NCBI GenBank assembly: GCA_963802745.1
Contig: CAWDKL010000009.1
Span: forward strand, 142,237-206,236
Origin: JAJPKK01 sp963802745
GTDB lineage: Bacteria; Pseudomonadota; Alphaproteobacteria; Rhizobiales; Xanthobacteraceae
DNA: 64,000 nucleotides
Reading direction: 5' to 3'
Shown: piece after piece, positions 24,774-33,728 of the stretch
How the letters are laid out: each line of letters opens with the position of its first letter
Numbering within the stretch: the first letter of the stretch is position 1
The notes under the pieces: generated by a model
Seen by the model: only the letters and a program-made list of their open reading frames with translations
The model's database searches: none
What the model was told of the DNA's origin: nothing
Position numbers and translations under genes: made by a program

Positions 24774-26276
24774 ATGAGCTTGACGAAGACGCAGAGCGTT
24801 GCCGAGATCAAGGCTCGCAACAAGGAACTGATCGAAGAGGTCTTGAAGGTTTACCCTGAAAAGACCGCCAAGAGGCGCGCCAAGCACCTCAACGTCCACG
24901 AGGCCGGGAAATCCGATTGCGGCGTCAAGTCGAATCTCAAATCCGTCCCGGGCGTCATGACGATTCGCGGCTGCGCTTACGCGGGCTCGAAGGGCGTGGT
25001 CTGGGGCCCGATCAAGGACATGATTCACATCAGCCACGGCCCGGTGGGTTGCGGCCAATATTCGTGGGCGGCGCGGCGCAATTATTATATCGGCACGACG
25101 GGCATCGACACCTTCGTGACCATGCAATTCACCTCCGATTTCCAGGAAAAGGACATCGTCTTCGGCGGCGATAAAAAGCTCGCCAAGATCATGGACGAAA
25201 TCCAGGAACTGTTCCCGCTCAACCGTGGCATCACGGTGCAGTCCGAATGCCCGATCGGTTTGATCGGAGACGATATCGAAGCGGTTTCCAAGGCCAAGTC
25301 CAAGGAATACGAGGGAAAAACCATCGTTCCGGTCCGCTGCGAAGGGTTTCGCGGCGTATCGCAGTCCTTGGGGCACCACATCGCCAACAACTCGATCCGC
25401 GATTGGGTGTTCGACAAGATCGCGCCCGACGCGGCGCCGAAATTCGAGCAGACGCCTTATGATGTGGCCATCATCGGCGACTATAATATCGGCGGCGATG
25501 CTTGGTCGTCCCGCATCCTGCTCGAGGAAATGGGCCTGCGCGTGATCGCCCAGTGGTCGGGCGACGGCAGCCTGGCGGAACTCGAAGCAACGCCCAAGGC
25601 GAAGCTCAACGTTCTGCACTGCTACCGGTCGATGAATTACATTTCGCGGCACATGGAAGAGAAGTACGGTATTCCATGGTGCGAATATAACTTCTTCGGC
25701 CCCAGCAAGATCGCCGAATCGCTGCGCAAGATCGCCGGCTTCTTCGACGACAAGATCAAGGAGGGTGCCGAGCGCGTCATCGCGAAATACCAGCCCCTGA
25801 TGGACGCCGTCATTGCCAAGTACCGGCCCCGGCTCGAGGGCAAGACCGTGATGCTCTTCGTCGGCGGGCTGCGGCCGCGCCACGTGATCGGCGCCTATGA
25901 AGACCTCGGCATGGAGGTCGTCGGCACCGGCTACGAGTTCGGCCATAACGACGACTATCAACGGACCGCCCAGCATTACGTCAAGGACGGCACGCTGATC
26001 TATGACGACGTGACCGGCTACGAGTTCGAGAAGTTCGTCGAAAAAATCCAGCCGGATCTCGTCGGCTCGGGCATCAAGGAGAAATACGTCTTCCAAAAGA
26101 TGGGCGTGCCGTTCCGCCAGATGCATTCCTGGGACTATTCCGGCCCCTATCACGGCTATGACGGCTTTGCGATCTTTGCCCGTGACATGGACATGGCCAT
26201 CAATGCCCCGATTTGGAAGATGGCCGAGGTTCCGTGGAAATCCGTTCCCCGGCCCACCCTGATGGCCGCGGAATAA
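24774..26276 (+). CDS. nifD: NifD, nitrogenase MoFe protein alpha chain
   Basis: At 500 residues NifD is complete. P-cluster ligands are Cys67 (RGCAYAG), Cys93 (GPVGCGQYS) and Cys159 (SECPIG). FeMo-co ligands are Cys283 (LHCYRSMNYI) and His451 (QMHSWDYSGPYHG). This is a molybdenum-type alpha chain. It is transcribed with nifH and nifK, and with NifK it forms the alpha2beta2 catalytic component. Confidence 0.98.
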   Translation: MSLTKTQSVAEIKARNKELIEEVLKVYPEKTAKRRAKHLNVHEAGKSDCGVKSNLKSVPGVMTIRGCAYAGSKGVVWGPIKDMIHISHGPVGCGQYSWAARRNYYIGTTGIDTFVTMQFTSDFQEKDIVFGGDKKLAKIMDEIQELFPLNRGITVQSECPIGLIGDDIEAVSKAKSKEYEGKTIVPVRCEGFRGVSQSLGHHIANNSIRDWVFDKIAPDAAPKFEQTPYDVAIIGDYNIGGDAWSSRILLEEMGLRVIAQWSGDGSLAELEATPKAKLNVLHCYRSMNYISRHMEEKYGIPWCEYNFFGPSKIAESLRKIAGFFDDKIKEGAERVIAKYQPLMDAVIAKYRPRLEGKTVMLFVGGLRPRHVIGAYEDLGMEVVGTGYEFGHNDDYQRTAQHYVKDGTLIYDDVTGYEFEKFVEKIQPDLVGSGIKEKYVFQKMGVPFRQMHSWDYSGPYHGYDGFAIFARDMDMAINAPIWKMAEVPWKSVPRPTLMAAE

Positions 26277-26287
26277 CGGCTCACTGC

Positions 26288-26317
26288 CCCGGCTCTCTCC
26301 GGAGGGAGAGGGCCGGG
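26288..26317 (+). promoter_or_regulatory. Long hairpin between nifD and nifK
   Basis: A 13-bp stem with one G-U pair (CCCGGCTCTCTCC against GGAGAGGGCCGGG) closes a four-base loop, with no T-run. It mirrors the nifH-nifD hairpin and may set RNA stability between the subunit genes. Confidence 0.5.
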
Positions 26318-26353
26318 CCACGATCGAGATACGAAATAGATGAGGGCTTCATC

Positions 26354-27913
26354 ATGACACAGAATGCCGAACACGTGCTCGATCACTTCGAGCTGTTCCG
26401 TGGTCCGGAATACCAGCAGATGCTGGCGAACAAGAAAAAGATGTTTGAGAACCCGCGCGATCCCGCCGAAGTGGAGCGGATTCGCGAATGGGCCAAGACA
26501 CCGGAATATCGCGAGAAGAACTTCGCGCGTGAAGCGCTGACGGTGAACCCGGCCAAAGCCTGCCAGCCCCTTGGGGCGGTGTATGCGGCCGTCGGCTTCG
26601 AGGGCACCATCCCGTTCGTGCACGGTTCGCAGGGCTGCGTCGCTTACTATCGCAGCCACCTGTCGCGGCATTTCAAGGAGCCGAGCTCTTGCGTGTCCTC
26701 GTCCATGACGGAAGACGCAGCGGTATTTGGCGGGCTCAACAACATGATCGACGGGCTTGCCAATACCTACAACATGTACAAGCCGAAGATGATCGCGGTG
26801 TCGACCACCTGCATGGCCGAGGTGATCGGCGATGACCTCAATGCCTTCATCAAGACCGCGAAGGAGAAGGGCTCGGTGCCGACGGAATATGATGTTCCGT
26901 TTGCCCATACGCCAGCCTTTGTCGGCAGCCATATCACCGGCTACGACAATACCATGAAGGGTATTCTCGAGCATTTTTGGGACGGCAAGGCCGGAACGGT
27001 GCCCAAGCTCGAGCGTCAGCCAAATGAGAAGATCAACTTCATCGGCGGATTCGACGGCTATACGGTCGGCAATACCCGCGAAATCAAGCGCCTGTTCGAC
27101 CTGATGGGCGTAGAGTATACGATTCTGGCCGACAACAGCGACGTGTTTGATACGCCGACGGACGGCCAGTTTCGCATGTATGACGGCGGTACGACGCTCA
27201 AGGATGCCGCCAATGCGGTCCACGCCAAGGCGACGATTTCGATGCAGCAATACTGCACGGAAAAGACGCTGCCGCTGATCGCCTCGCACGGTCAAGAGGT
27301 CGTCGCCTTCAATCATCCGGTCGGGGTCGCCGCCACCGATCACTTCCTCATGGAGGTGTCGCGCATCACCGGCAAGCCGATCCCGGATGCGGTGGCACTG
27401 GAGCGCGGCCGCCTGGTTGACGCCATTGCGGACTCCAGCGCCCACATCCACGGCAAGAAGTTCGCGATTTACGGCGATCCCGATCTTTGCCTCGGCCTGG
27501 CGGGATTCCTGCTGGAGCTCGGCGCGGAGCCCACCCATGTGCTCGCCACCAACGGGAGCAAGGCCTGGGCCGAGAAGGTGCAGGCGCTGTTCGACAGCTC
27601 GCCGTTCGGCAAGAACTGCCACGTCTATCCGGGCAAGGATCTGTGGCACATGCGCTCGCTCCTGTTCACCGAGCCGGTCGATTTCCTGATCGGCAACACC
27701 TACGGCAAATATCTCGAGCGCGACACCGGCACACCGCTGATCCGCATCGGCTTTCCGGTTTTCGACCGCCACCATCACCATCGCTATCCGGTGTGGGGCT
27801 ATCAGGGCGGCATGAATGTCCTGGTGACGATCCTCGACAAGATTTTCGACGAGATCGACAAGAACACGATCGTGCCGGCCAAGACCGACTTCAGCTTCGA
27901 CATCATTCGCTGA
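26354..27913 (+). CDS. nifK: NifK, nitrogenase MoFe protein beta chain
   Basis: The 519-residue beta chain carries P-cluster ligands Cys70 (AKACQPLGA), Cys95 (GSQGCVAYY) and the VSTTCMAEV cysteine, together with the SSMTEDAAVFGG segment that lines the P-cluster. The ATG at 26354 gives the family N terminus MTQNAEHVLDH. It is transcribed with nifH and nifD. Confidence 0.98.
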   Translation: MTQNAEHVLDHFELFRGPEYQQMLANKKKMFENPRDPAEVERIREWAKTPEYREKNFAREALTVNPAKACQPLGAVYAAVGFEGTIPFVHGSQGCVAYYRSHLSRHFKEPSSCVSSSMTEDAAVFGGLNNMIDGLANTYNMYKPKMIAVSTTCMAEVIGDDLNAFIKTAKEKGSVPTEYDVPFAHTPAFVGSHITGYDNTMKGILEHFWDGKAGTVPKLERQPNEKINFIGGFDGYTVGNTREIKRLFDLMGVEYTILADNSDVFDTPTDGQFRMYDGGTTLKDAANAVHAKATISMQQYCTEKTLPLIASHGQEVVAFNHPVGVAATDHFLMEVSRITGKPIPDAVALERGRLVDAIADSSAHIHGKKFAIYGDPDLCLGLAGFLLELGAEPTHVLATNGSKAWAEKVQALFDSSPFGKNCHVYPGKDLWHMRSLLFTEPVDFLIGNTYGKYLERDTGTPLIRIGFPVFDRHHHHRYPVWGYQGGMNVLVTILDKIFDEIDKNTIVPAKTDFSFDIIR

Positions 27914-28052
27914 GGACGAAACCGCAAATGCATCATCGCCGCTACCCGGACCTCGTGCCGGGACGGCGGTGGGGCAGCGCGCCGGCCGATGAGCCGGAGT
28001 TCCTGTCTCCACCATGCTCAGGCAACCCCCGTTCTGCAGATAGGAGAGACGA

Positions 28053-29735
28053 ATGAGTTCGCTAGCGGCCACCATCCAGGGCGTCTTCAACGAGCCGGGC
28101 TGTGCCAAGAATGCGAACAAATCCGAGGCCGAGCGCAAAAAGGGCTGCACCAAGCAGCTCGAGCCCGGCGGTGCCGCAGGCGGCTGCGCCTTCGACGGCG
28201 CCAAGATCGCGCTGCAGCCCTTCACCGACGTCGCCCATCTGGTCCATGGCCCAATCGCCTGCGAGGGAAATTCCTGGGATAATCGCGGCGCCAAATCGTC
28301 CGGCTCGAATATCTGGCGCACCGGTTTCACCACGGACATCAACGAAACCGACGTGGTGTTCGGCGGCGAAAAGCGCCTCTTCAAGGCGATCAAGGAAATC
28401 ATCGAAAAGTACGATCCGCCGGCCATCTTCGTTTATCAAACCTGCGTTCCCGCCATGATCGGCGACGACATCAACGCGGTGTGCAAGGCGGCCAAAGCGA
28501 AATTCGGCAAGCCGGTCATTCCCGTCAACGCTCCGGGGTTCGTCGGCTCGAAAAATCTCGGCAACAAGCTCGCGGGCGAAGCCATCCTCGATCACGTGAT
28601 CGGCACCGAAGAACCGGACTACACGACCCCGTACGATCTCAACATTATCGGCGAATACAATCTGTCGGGCGAGCTGTGGCAGGTGAAGCCGCTGCTGGAC
28701 GAGCTCGGCATCCGAATTCTCTCCTGCATCTCGGGCGACGGCAAGTATCGCGAGGTGGCTTATTCGCATCGCGCCCGCGCCGCCATGATGGTGTGCTCCA
28801 AGGCGATGATCAATGTCGCGCGCAAGATGGAGGAGCGCTACGGCATCCCGTTCTTCGAAGGCTCGTTCTACGGCATCCAGGATTCCAGCGACTCGCTGCG
28901 GGAAATCGCCCGGCTCTTGATCGAACGGGGTGCCCCCGACGAGCTGATGACGCGCACCGAGGCGGTGATCGCGCGCGAAGAGGCCAAGGCCTGGGCGGCG
29001 ATCGCACCCTACAGGCCGCGCCTTACCGGCAAGAAGGTCTTGCTCATCACCGGCGGGGTCAAATCCTGGTCGGTGGTCGCGGCTTTGCAGGAGGCCGGTC
29101 TCGAACTCGTCGGCACCAGCGTCAAGAAGTCAACCAAGGAAGACAAGGAGCGGATCAAAGAGCTGATGGGCCAGGACGCCCACATGATCGACGATATGAC
29201 GCCGCGCCAAATGTACAAGATGCTCAAGGACGCCAAGGCGGACATCATGCTGTCGGGTGGCAAGTCGCAATTCGTGGCCTTGAAGGCGGCGATGCCGTGG
29301 CTCGACATCAATCAGGAACGCCAGCACGCCTATATGGGCTATGTCGGGATGGTGAAACTCGTCGCCGAAATCGACAAGGCGCTTTTCAATCCCATGTGGG
29401 AGCTGCTTCGCCAGCCGGCGCCGTGGGAGCGGGCGGGCGATGGCTGGCAGGCCAAGGCGATGGCGCAAAGCGCGATCGAGGCCGCGGCGCTCGCGGCCGA
29501 TCCGGTGGCGGCCGAGAAAGCCCGCCGCGCCAAGAAGATTTGCAATTGCAAGAGCGTCGATCTCGGCACCATCGAGGATGCGATCCGCGCGCAGGGGCTG
29601 ACGACGGTCGAGGGAGTGCGCATGCGCACCAATGCCTCGGGCGGCTGCGGTGCCTGTTCGGTGCGGATCGAAGATATTCTCGCCGAAATGGGCGTTGCGG
29701 CGGAGCCGGTGCCGATGCTGATGGCGGCGGAATAG
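28053..29735 (+). CDS. nifE: NifE, FeMo-co scaffold subunit with BFD-type [2Fe-2S] tail
   Basis: The 560-residue NifE forms with NifN the scaffold on which FeMo-co matures. After the NifD-like core, the last 70 residues form a BFD-like domain with Cys497/Cys499 (CNCKS) and Cys532/Cys535 (GGCGACS), a [2Fe-2S] site. Such a C-terminal extension is known in bradyrhizobial NifE and may help electron transfer. A GGAGAGACG ribosome site precedes the ATG. No strong promoter is seen between nifK and nifE. Confidence 0.97.
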   Translation: MSSLAATIQGVFNEPGCAKNANKSEAERKKGCTKQLEPGGAAGGCAFDGAKIALQPFTDVAHLVHGPIACEGNSWDNRGAKSSGSNIWRTGFTTDINETDVVFGGEKRLFKAIKEIIEKYDPPAIFVYQTCVPAMIGDDINAVCKAAKAKFGKPVIPVNAPGFVGSKNLGNKLAGEAILDHVIGTEEPDYTTPYDLNIIGEYNLSGELWQVKPLLDELGIRILSCISGDGKYREVAYSHRARAAMMVCSKAMINVARKMEERYGIPFFEGSFYGIQDSSDSLREIARLLIERGAPDELMTRTEAVIAREEAKAWAAIAPYRPRLTGKKVLLITGGVKSWSVVAALQEAGLELVGTSVKKSTKEDKERIKELMGQDAHMIDDMTPRQMYKMLKDAKADIMLSGGKSQFVALKAAMPWLDINQERQHAYMGYVGMVKLVAEIDKALFNPMWELLRQPAPWERAGDGWQAKAMAQSAIEAAALAADPVAAEKARRAKKICNCKSVDLGTIEDAIRAQGLTTVEGVRMRTNASGGCGACSVRIEDILAEMGVAAEPVPMLMAAE

Positions 29736-29761
29736 GACAGCGGCGGACGAGGACACGTACC

Positions 29762-31148
29762 ATGGCGACCGTCACCACCGTGAAAAAAGGCTTGCGCAGT
29801 CAATCCCTTGAAGATGAGCCAGCCGATCGGCGGGGCGTTTGCGTTCCTGGGGCTGCGCGGGTCGATGCCGCTGCTGCACGGATCGCAGGGATGCACGTCG
29901 TTCGGACTGACCCTGTTCGTGCGGCATTTCAAGGAGGCGGTACCGCTGCAAACCACGGCCATGAGCGAGGTCGCGACCGTGCTCGGCGGATACGATAATG
30001 TCGAGCAGGCAATCCTCAATATCTACAACAAAACCAAGCCGGAAATTATCGGCATCTGCTCGACCGGGGTTACGGAAACCAAGGGCGACGATGTCGAGGG
30101 TTACATCAAGCTCATTCGCGAGAAGCATCCACACCTTGCGAAATTCCCTCTGGTCTATGTCTCGACGCCCGATTTCAAGGATGCGTTCCAGGACGGCTGG
30201 GATAAGACCGTCGCGCGGATGATCGAGGTCTTGGTCGAAAAGCCGACGGACCCGGTGCGGCGGGATCCGGCGCGGGTCAATGTGCTGCCGGGCTGTCACC
30301 TGACGCCCGGCGATCTCGATGAGCTGCGGACGATCATCGAGGACTTCGGGCTGCAGCCGTCATTCCTGCCGGATCTGGCCGGGTCGCTGGACGGACATAT
30401 CCCGGACGACTTCGTGCCGACCACGATCGGCGGCATCGGCGTCGAGGACGTGGCGGCGATGGGCCGCGCCGCTTGGACGATCGCCATCGGGGCGCAAATG
30501 CGCCGCGCCGCCGAAGCCATGGAAAAAAAGGCCGGAACCCCATTCCGGCTGTTCGAGCGGCTGTGTGGGCTTAGTCCCAACGACGACTTCATGATGTTTT
30601 TGAGCGAGATCAGCGGGCGTCCGGTGCCGGTGAAATATCGGCGCCAGCGCGGCCAGTTGGCTGATGCGATGCTCGACGCGCATTTCCATATCGGCGGTCG
30701 CAAGCTCGCCATCGGCGCGGAGCCGGATCTGCTGTTCGACCTCAGCAGCACGCTGCATGAGATGGGCGCGCGGGTGACGGTCGCGGTGACGACCACACAG
30801 TCTCCCGTGCTGGAGCGCGTTCACGCCGACCAGGTGTTGATCGGCGATCTGGAGGATCTGGAAAAGCTGGCGAAGGAGAAGGACTGCGATCTGCTCATCA
30901 CCCATTCCCACGGGCGGCAAGCCGCTGAGCGGTTGGGCATTCCGTTCTATCGCGCCGGTTTCCCGATGTTCGACCGGCTGGGCGCCGGGCATCAGCTCTC
31001 GGTCGGCTATCGCGGCACGCGGGATCTGATTTTCGACATCGCCAATATGATCATTGCCGACCTCGAGGCCAACCGTCAGCCGACGCCCGACACCTGGCGC
31101 ATCGACGGCGACAGGTCGGCCCCTGCTACGCGCGCCGCGTCCCATTAA
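29762..31148 (+). CDS. nifN: NifN, FeMo-co scaffold subunit (1-base insertion near start)
   Basis: NifN pairs with NifE. The ATG at 29762 begins MATVTTVKK in one frame, while the rest of the protein (from about 29790) is in another. Reading the A-run at 29783-29788 as five rather than six A's gives the normal start MATVTTVKKACAVNPLKMSQ and an intact chain of about 461 residues. Without correction, translation could only start at internal ATGs (29808). The GSQGCTSFGL cysteine that ligates the NifEN cluster is present. A homopolymer error is the simplest explanation. Confidence 0.95.
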
Positions 31149-31173
31149 GTCCAAACCCAGAGCCGGAGATGCC

Positions 31174-31569
31174 ATGAAAGTCGCATTTGCTACCCAGGAC
31201 CTCAAACGCGTCAACGCGCATTTCGGCTGGGCCAAGAATATCGCGATCTATGAAATCGATCCGCAGGGGCACCGCTTCCTCGAAGCCGTTCAGTTCGACG
31301 GCGATCTCAAGGAAGACGGCAATGAGGATAAACTCGCGCCAAAAATCGAGGCGATCAAGGACTGCGCGATCCTTTACGTCGCCGCCATCGGCGGGTCCGG
31401 GGCGGCGCGGGTGGTGGCGAACAATATTCATCCGATGAAGGTCAATCAGCCCGAAGACATCTCCGATTTGCTGGCGAAGCTGGAGGATGTCCTGAAGGGT
31501 ACGCCGCCGCCTTGGCTGCGCAAGGCGCTGTCCAAAGGCAAAGAACGATCCCTCGATTTCGACGAATGA
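31174..31569 (+). CDS. nifX: NifX, FeMo-co precursor carrier, copy 2
   Basis: The 131-residue NifX lies directly after nifN, the usual place. It binds cofactor precursors and shuttles them between NifB and NifEN. It shares the MKVAFATQDLKRVNAHFGWAK start and the PPPWLRKAL end with the copy at 18129. The NifX-associated DUF269 gene follows nine bases later. Confidence 0.95.
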   Translation: MKVAFATQDLKRVNAHFGWAKNIAIYEIDPQGHRFLEAVQFDGDLKEDGNEDKLAPKIEAIKDCAILYVAAIGGSGAARVVANNIHPMKVNQPEDISDLLAKLEDVLKGTPPPWLRKALSKGKERSLDFDE

Positions 31570-31577
31570 GGAACACC

Positions 31578-32051
31578 ATGGCCGCCGTTGCTCCTGCAGT
31601 GCTCGAAGCGAATCCCGCGGCGGAAGCGCCGTTCATCAAGGAACTCATCAAGGTATGGCGGGCTCAGGACACCCATGGTGCCTGGGATGGCAAGGGCGAC
31701 CTTGATCTGCTCGAGCCTTATATCGTCGATAAGGAGAAGCGCCGCGCGCTTCCGATCATGGGCGATCCCGATCCGGACACGATTTGGCGGCTCGAGCTTT
31801 TCTTCAACGCGGTGTGCCTTAGCATCGAGCGGGCGACCGGCGTGATGATCACGCCGATGATGAAGATGAGCCATGAGGGCTTCGGCCGCATGGTGCTCAT
31901 CGGCGGCCGGCTCATTGTCGTCAACAAGCAACTGCGCGACGTTCACCGGTTCGGGTTTGATAACCTTGGCAAGCTTGCCGAGGAAGGCGACAAGCACATC
32001 AAAGCCGGCATCGAGATGATCGAAAAGTATCCGGAGGTCGCGAAATATTGA
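31578..32051 (+). CDS. NifX-associated nitrogen fixation protein (DUF269)
   Basis: The 157-residue protein matches the DUF269 family, which almost always follows nifX. Recognisable parts are ELIKVWRAQDTHGAWD near residue 25 and IGGRLIVVNKQLRDVHRFGFD near 115. Biochemical function is unknown. The ATG at 31578 with GAGGAACACC upstream was chosen over a longer frame overlapping nifX. Confidence 0.92.
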   Translation: MAAVAPAVLEANPAAEAPFIKELIKVWRAQDTHGAWDGKGDLDLLEPYIVDKEKRRALPIMGDPDPDTIWRLELFFNAVCLSIERATGVMITPMMKMSHEGFGRMVLIGGRLIVVNKQLRDVHRFGFDNLGKLAEEGDKHIKAGIEMIEKYPEVAKY

Positions 32052-32173
32052 AGCGCCAGGGGTAGCGGACGACATCGTGCGGAAGGATCGCGATGGAGGC
32101 CCACCCTTGCCGCGGAAGTGCGGCGGCGACGATACTTGAGAAGTGCATAAACCCCCGAAGGCGGAATCGAACC

Positions 32174-32473
32174 ATGTCAAATGCAACCCGCGATGGCCGC
32201 GACTGGCAACCGGAATATCTGCTCGCGATCGATGCCAAGAAATGTATCGGCTGCGGTCGCTGCTTCAAGGTTTGCGGCCGCAACGTGATGACCCTTAAGG
32301 GCATCAACGACGAGGGCGAGTTTGTCGATCTTGAGGACGACGAGGACGATGAGGTCGAGAAGAAGATCATGGTGATGAACGACGACGGCGCCTGCATCGG
32401 CTGCGGTGCGTGCGCCCGCGTTTGTCCCACCAATTGCCAGACGCATGCGACCGCAAAGGCACAGGCGGCCTGA
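32174..32473 (+). CDS. fdxB: Ferredoxin III, nif-specific (FdxB type)
   Basis: This 99-residue 2[4Fe-4S] ferredoxin has two CX2CX2CX3C motifs (KKCIGCGRCFKVC and GACIGCGACARVC) separated by a very acidic insert (DLEDDEDDEVEKK). It is the typical ferredoxin of nifENX regions, a possible electron donor for cofactor assembly or nitrogenase. hspQ follows. Confidence 0.93.
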   Translation: MSNATRDGRDWQPEYLLAIDAKKCIGCGRCFKVCGRNVMTLKGINDEGEFVDLEDDEDDEVEKKIMVMNDDGACIGCGACARVCPTNCQTHATAKAQAA

Positions 32474-32489
32474 CGAGAGACAGCGATCA

Positions 32490-32864
32490 ATGCCAAACGG
32501 TCATCAGAGCGTCCAAGAATCGCCGACGATCACGCCCAGGACATCCGTCGCTAAATTCATGATCGGGCAGATCGTCCGCCACCGGATGCTGCCCTTGCGC
32601 GGCGTGGTGTTCGATATCGATCCGGAGTTCGCCAATACGGAGGAATGGTACGAGTCCATTCCGGTGGAAGCGAGGCCGCGCAAAGATCAACCATTTTATC
32701 ATCTGTTGGCAGAAAATACCGATACCCAATATATCGCCTATATCTCAGAGCAGAACCTCCTGCCGGACCTGTCCGGCGATCCGGTGGCGCATCCGAAAAT
32801 CGACGATATCTTCGAGCGCGACCAAAACGGCCTCTACCGGCGGCGCAACGCCATGGTGCACTGA
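32490..32864 (+). CDS. hspQ: HspQ/YccV-like heat-shock protein
   Basis: The 124-residue protein carries the HspQ domain (AKFMIGQIVRHRMLPLRGVVFDIDPEF through PFYHLLAEN). In other bacteria HspQ affects Lon-dependent proteolysis and binds hemimethylated DNA. Genes of this kind occur at the end of nifENX-fdxB runs in bradyrhizobia. Its role in nitrogen fixation is unknown; control of protein turnover is a guess. It ends just before a type A repeat. Confidence 0.85.
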   Translation: MPNGHQSVQESPTITPRTSVAKFMIGQIVRHRMLPLRGVVFDIDPEFANTEEWYESIPVEARPRKDQPFYHLLAENTDTQYIAYISEQNLLPDLSGDPVAHPKIDDIFERDQNGLYRRRNAMVH

Positions 32865-32897
32865 GCCGATCCACAGAAATCGGCGAATGATTACTCG

Positions 32898-33056
32898 GAC
32901 CTGATCCTGAGGAGCATCGCCAACGGGTCCGGCCTTCGGCCGGCCCGATGACAGGCTCCGCGATGCGTCTCGAAGGATGGCGTCAAGTCAGTGCCGTGCG
33001 TCCATCCTTCGAGACGCGCGCCTACGGCGCGCTCCTCAAGATGAGGCTGAAGGGCG
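32898..33056. repeat. Type A interspersed palindromic repeat, copy 2 (long form)
   Basis: This copy has the CATCCTTCGAGACGC core plus an extra palindrome between its outer arms (GGTCCGGCCTTCGGCCGG). The same extra block appears inverted in the copy at 56963. A tail ATTTCTGGGCATTGCCC follows at about 33065 and recurs after the copy at 60217. Confidence 0.75.
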
Positions 33057-33115
33057 AAGCATTTATTTCTGGGCATTGCCCGACCCATTGTCGGACAACG
33101 AACTCACGCATTGGC

Positions 33116-33430
33116 CTATTCGATGCCCTGCTCGCGCGCCTTCCACATGGCGGCGATCCGGAATCGCTCGTTGATGGCGGCCGGACTGGCGAGAATCTGA
33201 GCCTCGGCGTCCTTGAAGGCGCGCACCACGATATCCGCCTCTTCCTGCGAGAGCGCTACCCGGCCTGCCATGTGGGTCGCTTCCGGCATGACCTTCCAGA
33301 TCGCCCGCTTGTTCGGGTGCAGCTTGACCTCGATGAGTTCAAAAGCCTCAAGTTTTCCGTCGAGACAAATGGCTAATCCGATAACTTCCAGTTTTCGGCC
33401 ATCCTGGGTGGTCTTTACAAGTGTTGCCAT
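33116..33430 (-). CDS. Small conserved-looking protein of unknown function (104 aa)
   Basis: The 104-residue product is unrecognised. It has a beta-rich start (MATLVKTTQDGRKLEVIGLAICLDGKLEAFELIEVKL) and an alpha-helical end with EEADIVVRAFKDAEAQIL. No cysteine pair or membrane segment is evident. It is the last gene of a minus-strand run beginning at 35144 (unknown protein, SseA, two small proteins), which suggests a shared job in sulfur or electron handling during nitrogen fixation. Confidence 0.65.
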   Translation of the reverse strand: MATLVKTTQDGRKLEVIGLAICLDGKLEAFELIEVKLHPNKRAIWKVMPEATHMAGRVALSQEEADIVVRAFKDAEAQILASPAAINERFRIAAMWKAREQGIE

Positions 33431-33445
33431 GATCAGCGCCTCATC

Positions 33446-33706
33446 TTATCCATCTTGACCCGCAAGCCAGCTGTAGCCGCCCTGGTCCCACAGTTGTGCA
33501 AGCGTTTGGTCGGGCTTCCATGCGGGAAACTGCAGCCGGATCGCTTCATAGTCGGCGCGAAAGCGCGTGGCATCGTCGCCTTGCAAGTGCGCAACCAGCC
33601 GATCGGTCTTGAACCGAAGCGCGAAACTGGTTCCGTCTTCGGAACCGAGGAGCTCGAATTCCGCGCCTTCTGCGACCGCAATGAGCGGTGCCGGTTTCTC
33701 GCTCAT
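33446..33706 (-). CDS. Small protein of unknown function (86 aa)
   Basis: The 86-residue product is unrecognised. The ATG at 33706 follows GGAGAG, which is why this start was preferred to a longer frame. It contains a hydrophilic middle (LRFKTDRLVAHLQGDDATRFRA cut by no cysteines) and a C-terminal GGYSWLAGQDG. It lies between sseA and the 104-residue gene, with short gaps on both sides, so it is likely co-transcribed. Confidence 0.62.
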   Translation of the reverse strand: MSEKPAPLIAVAEGAEFELLGSEDGTSFALRFKTDRLVAHLQGDDATRFRADYEAIRLQFPAWKPDQTLAQLWDQGGYSWLAGQDG

Positions 33707-33728
33707 GAAAAGGTCTCTCCGGTCGGAC

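Noticed and set aside
27990..28020. GG-N10-GC match before nifE
   Set aside because: The -24 and -12 halves both differ strongly from consensus and no NifA site is near; nifE is probably read from the nifHDK transcript.
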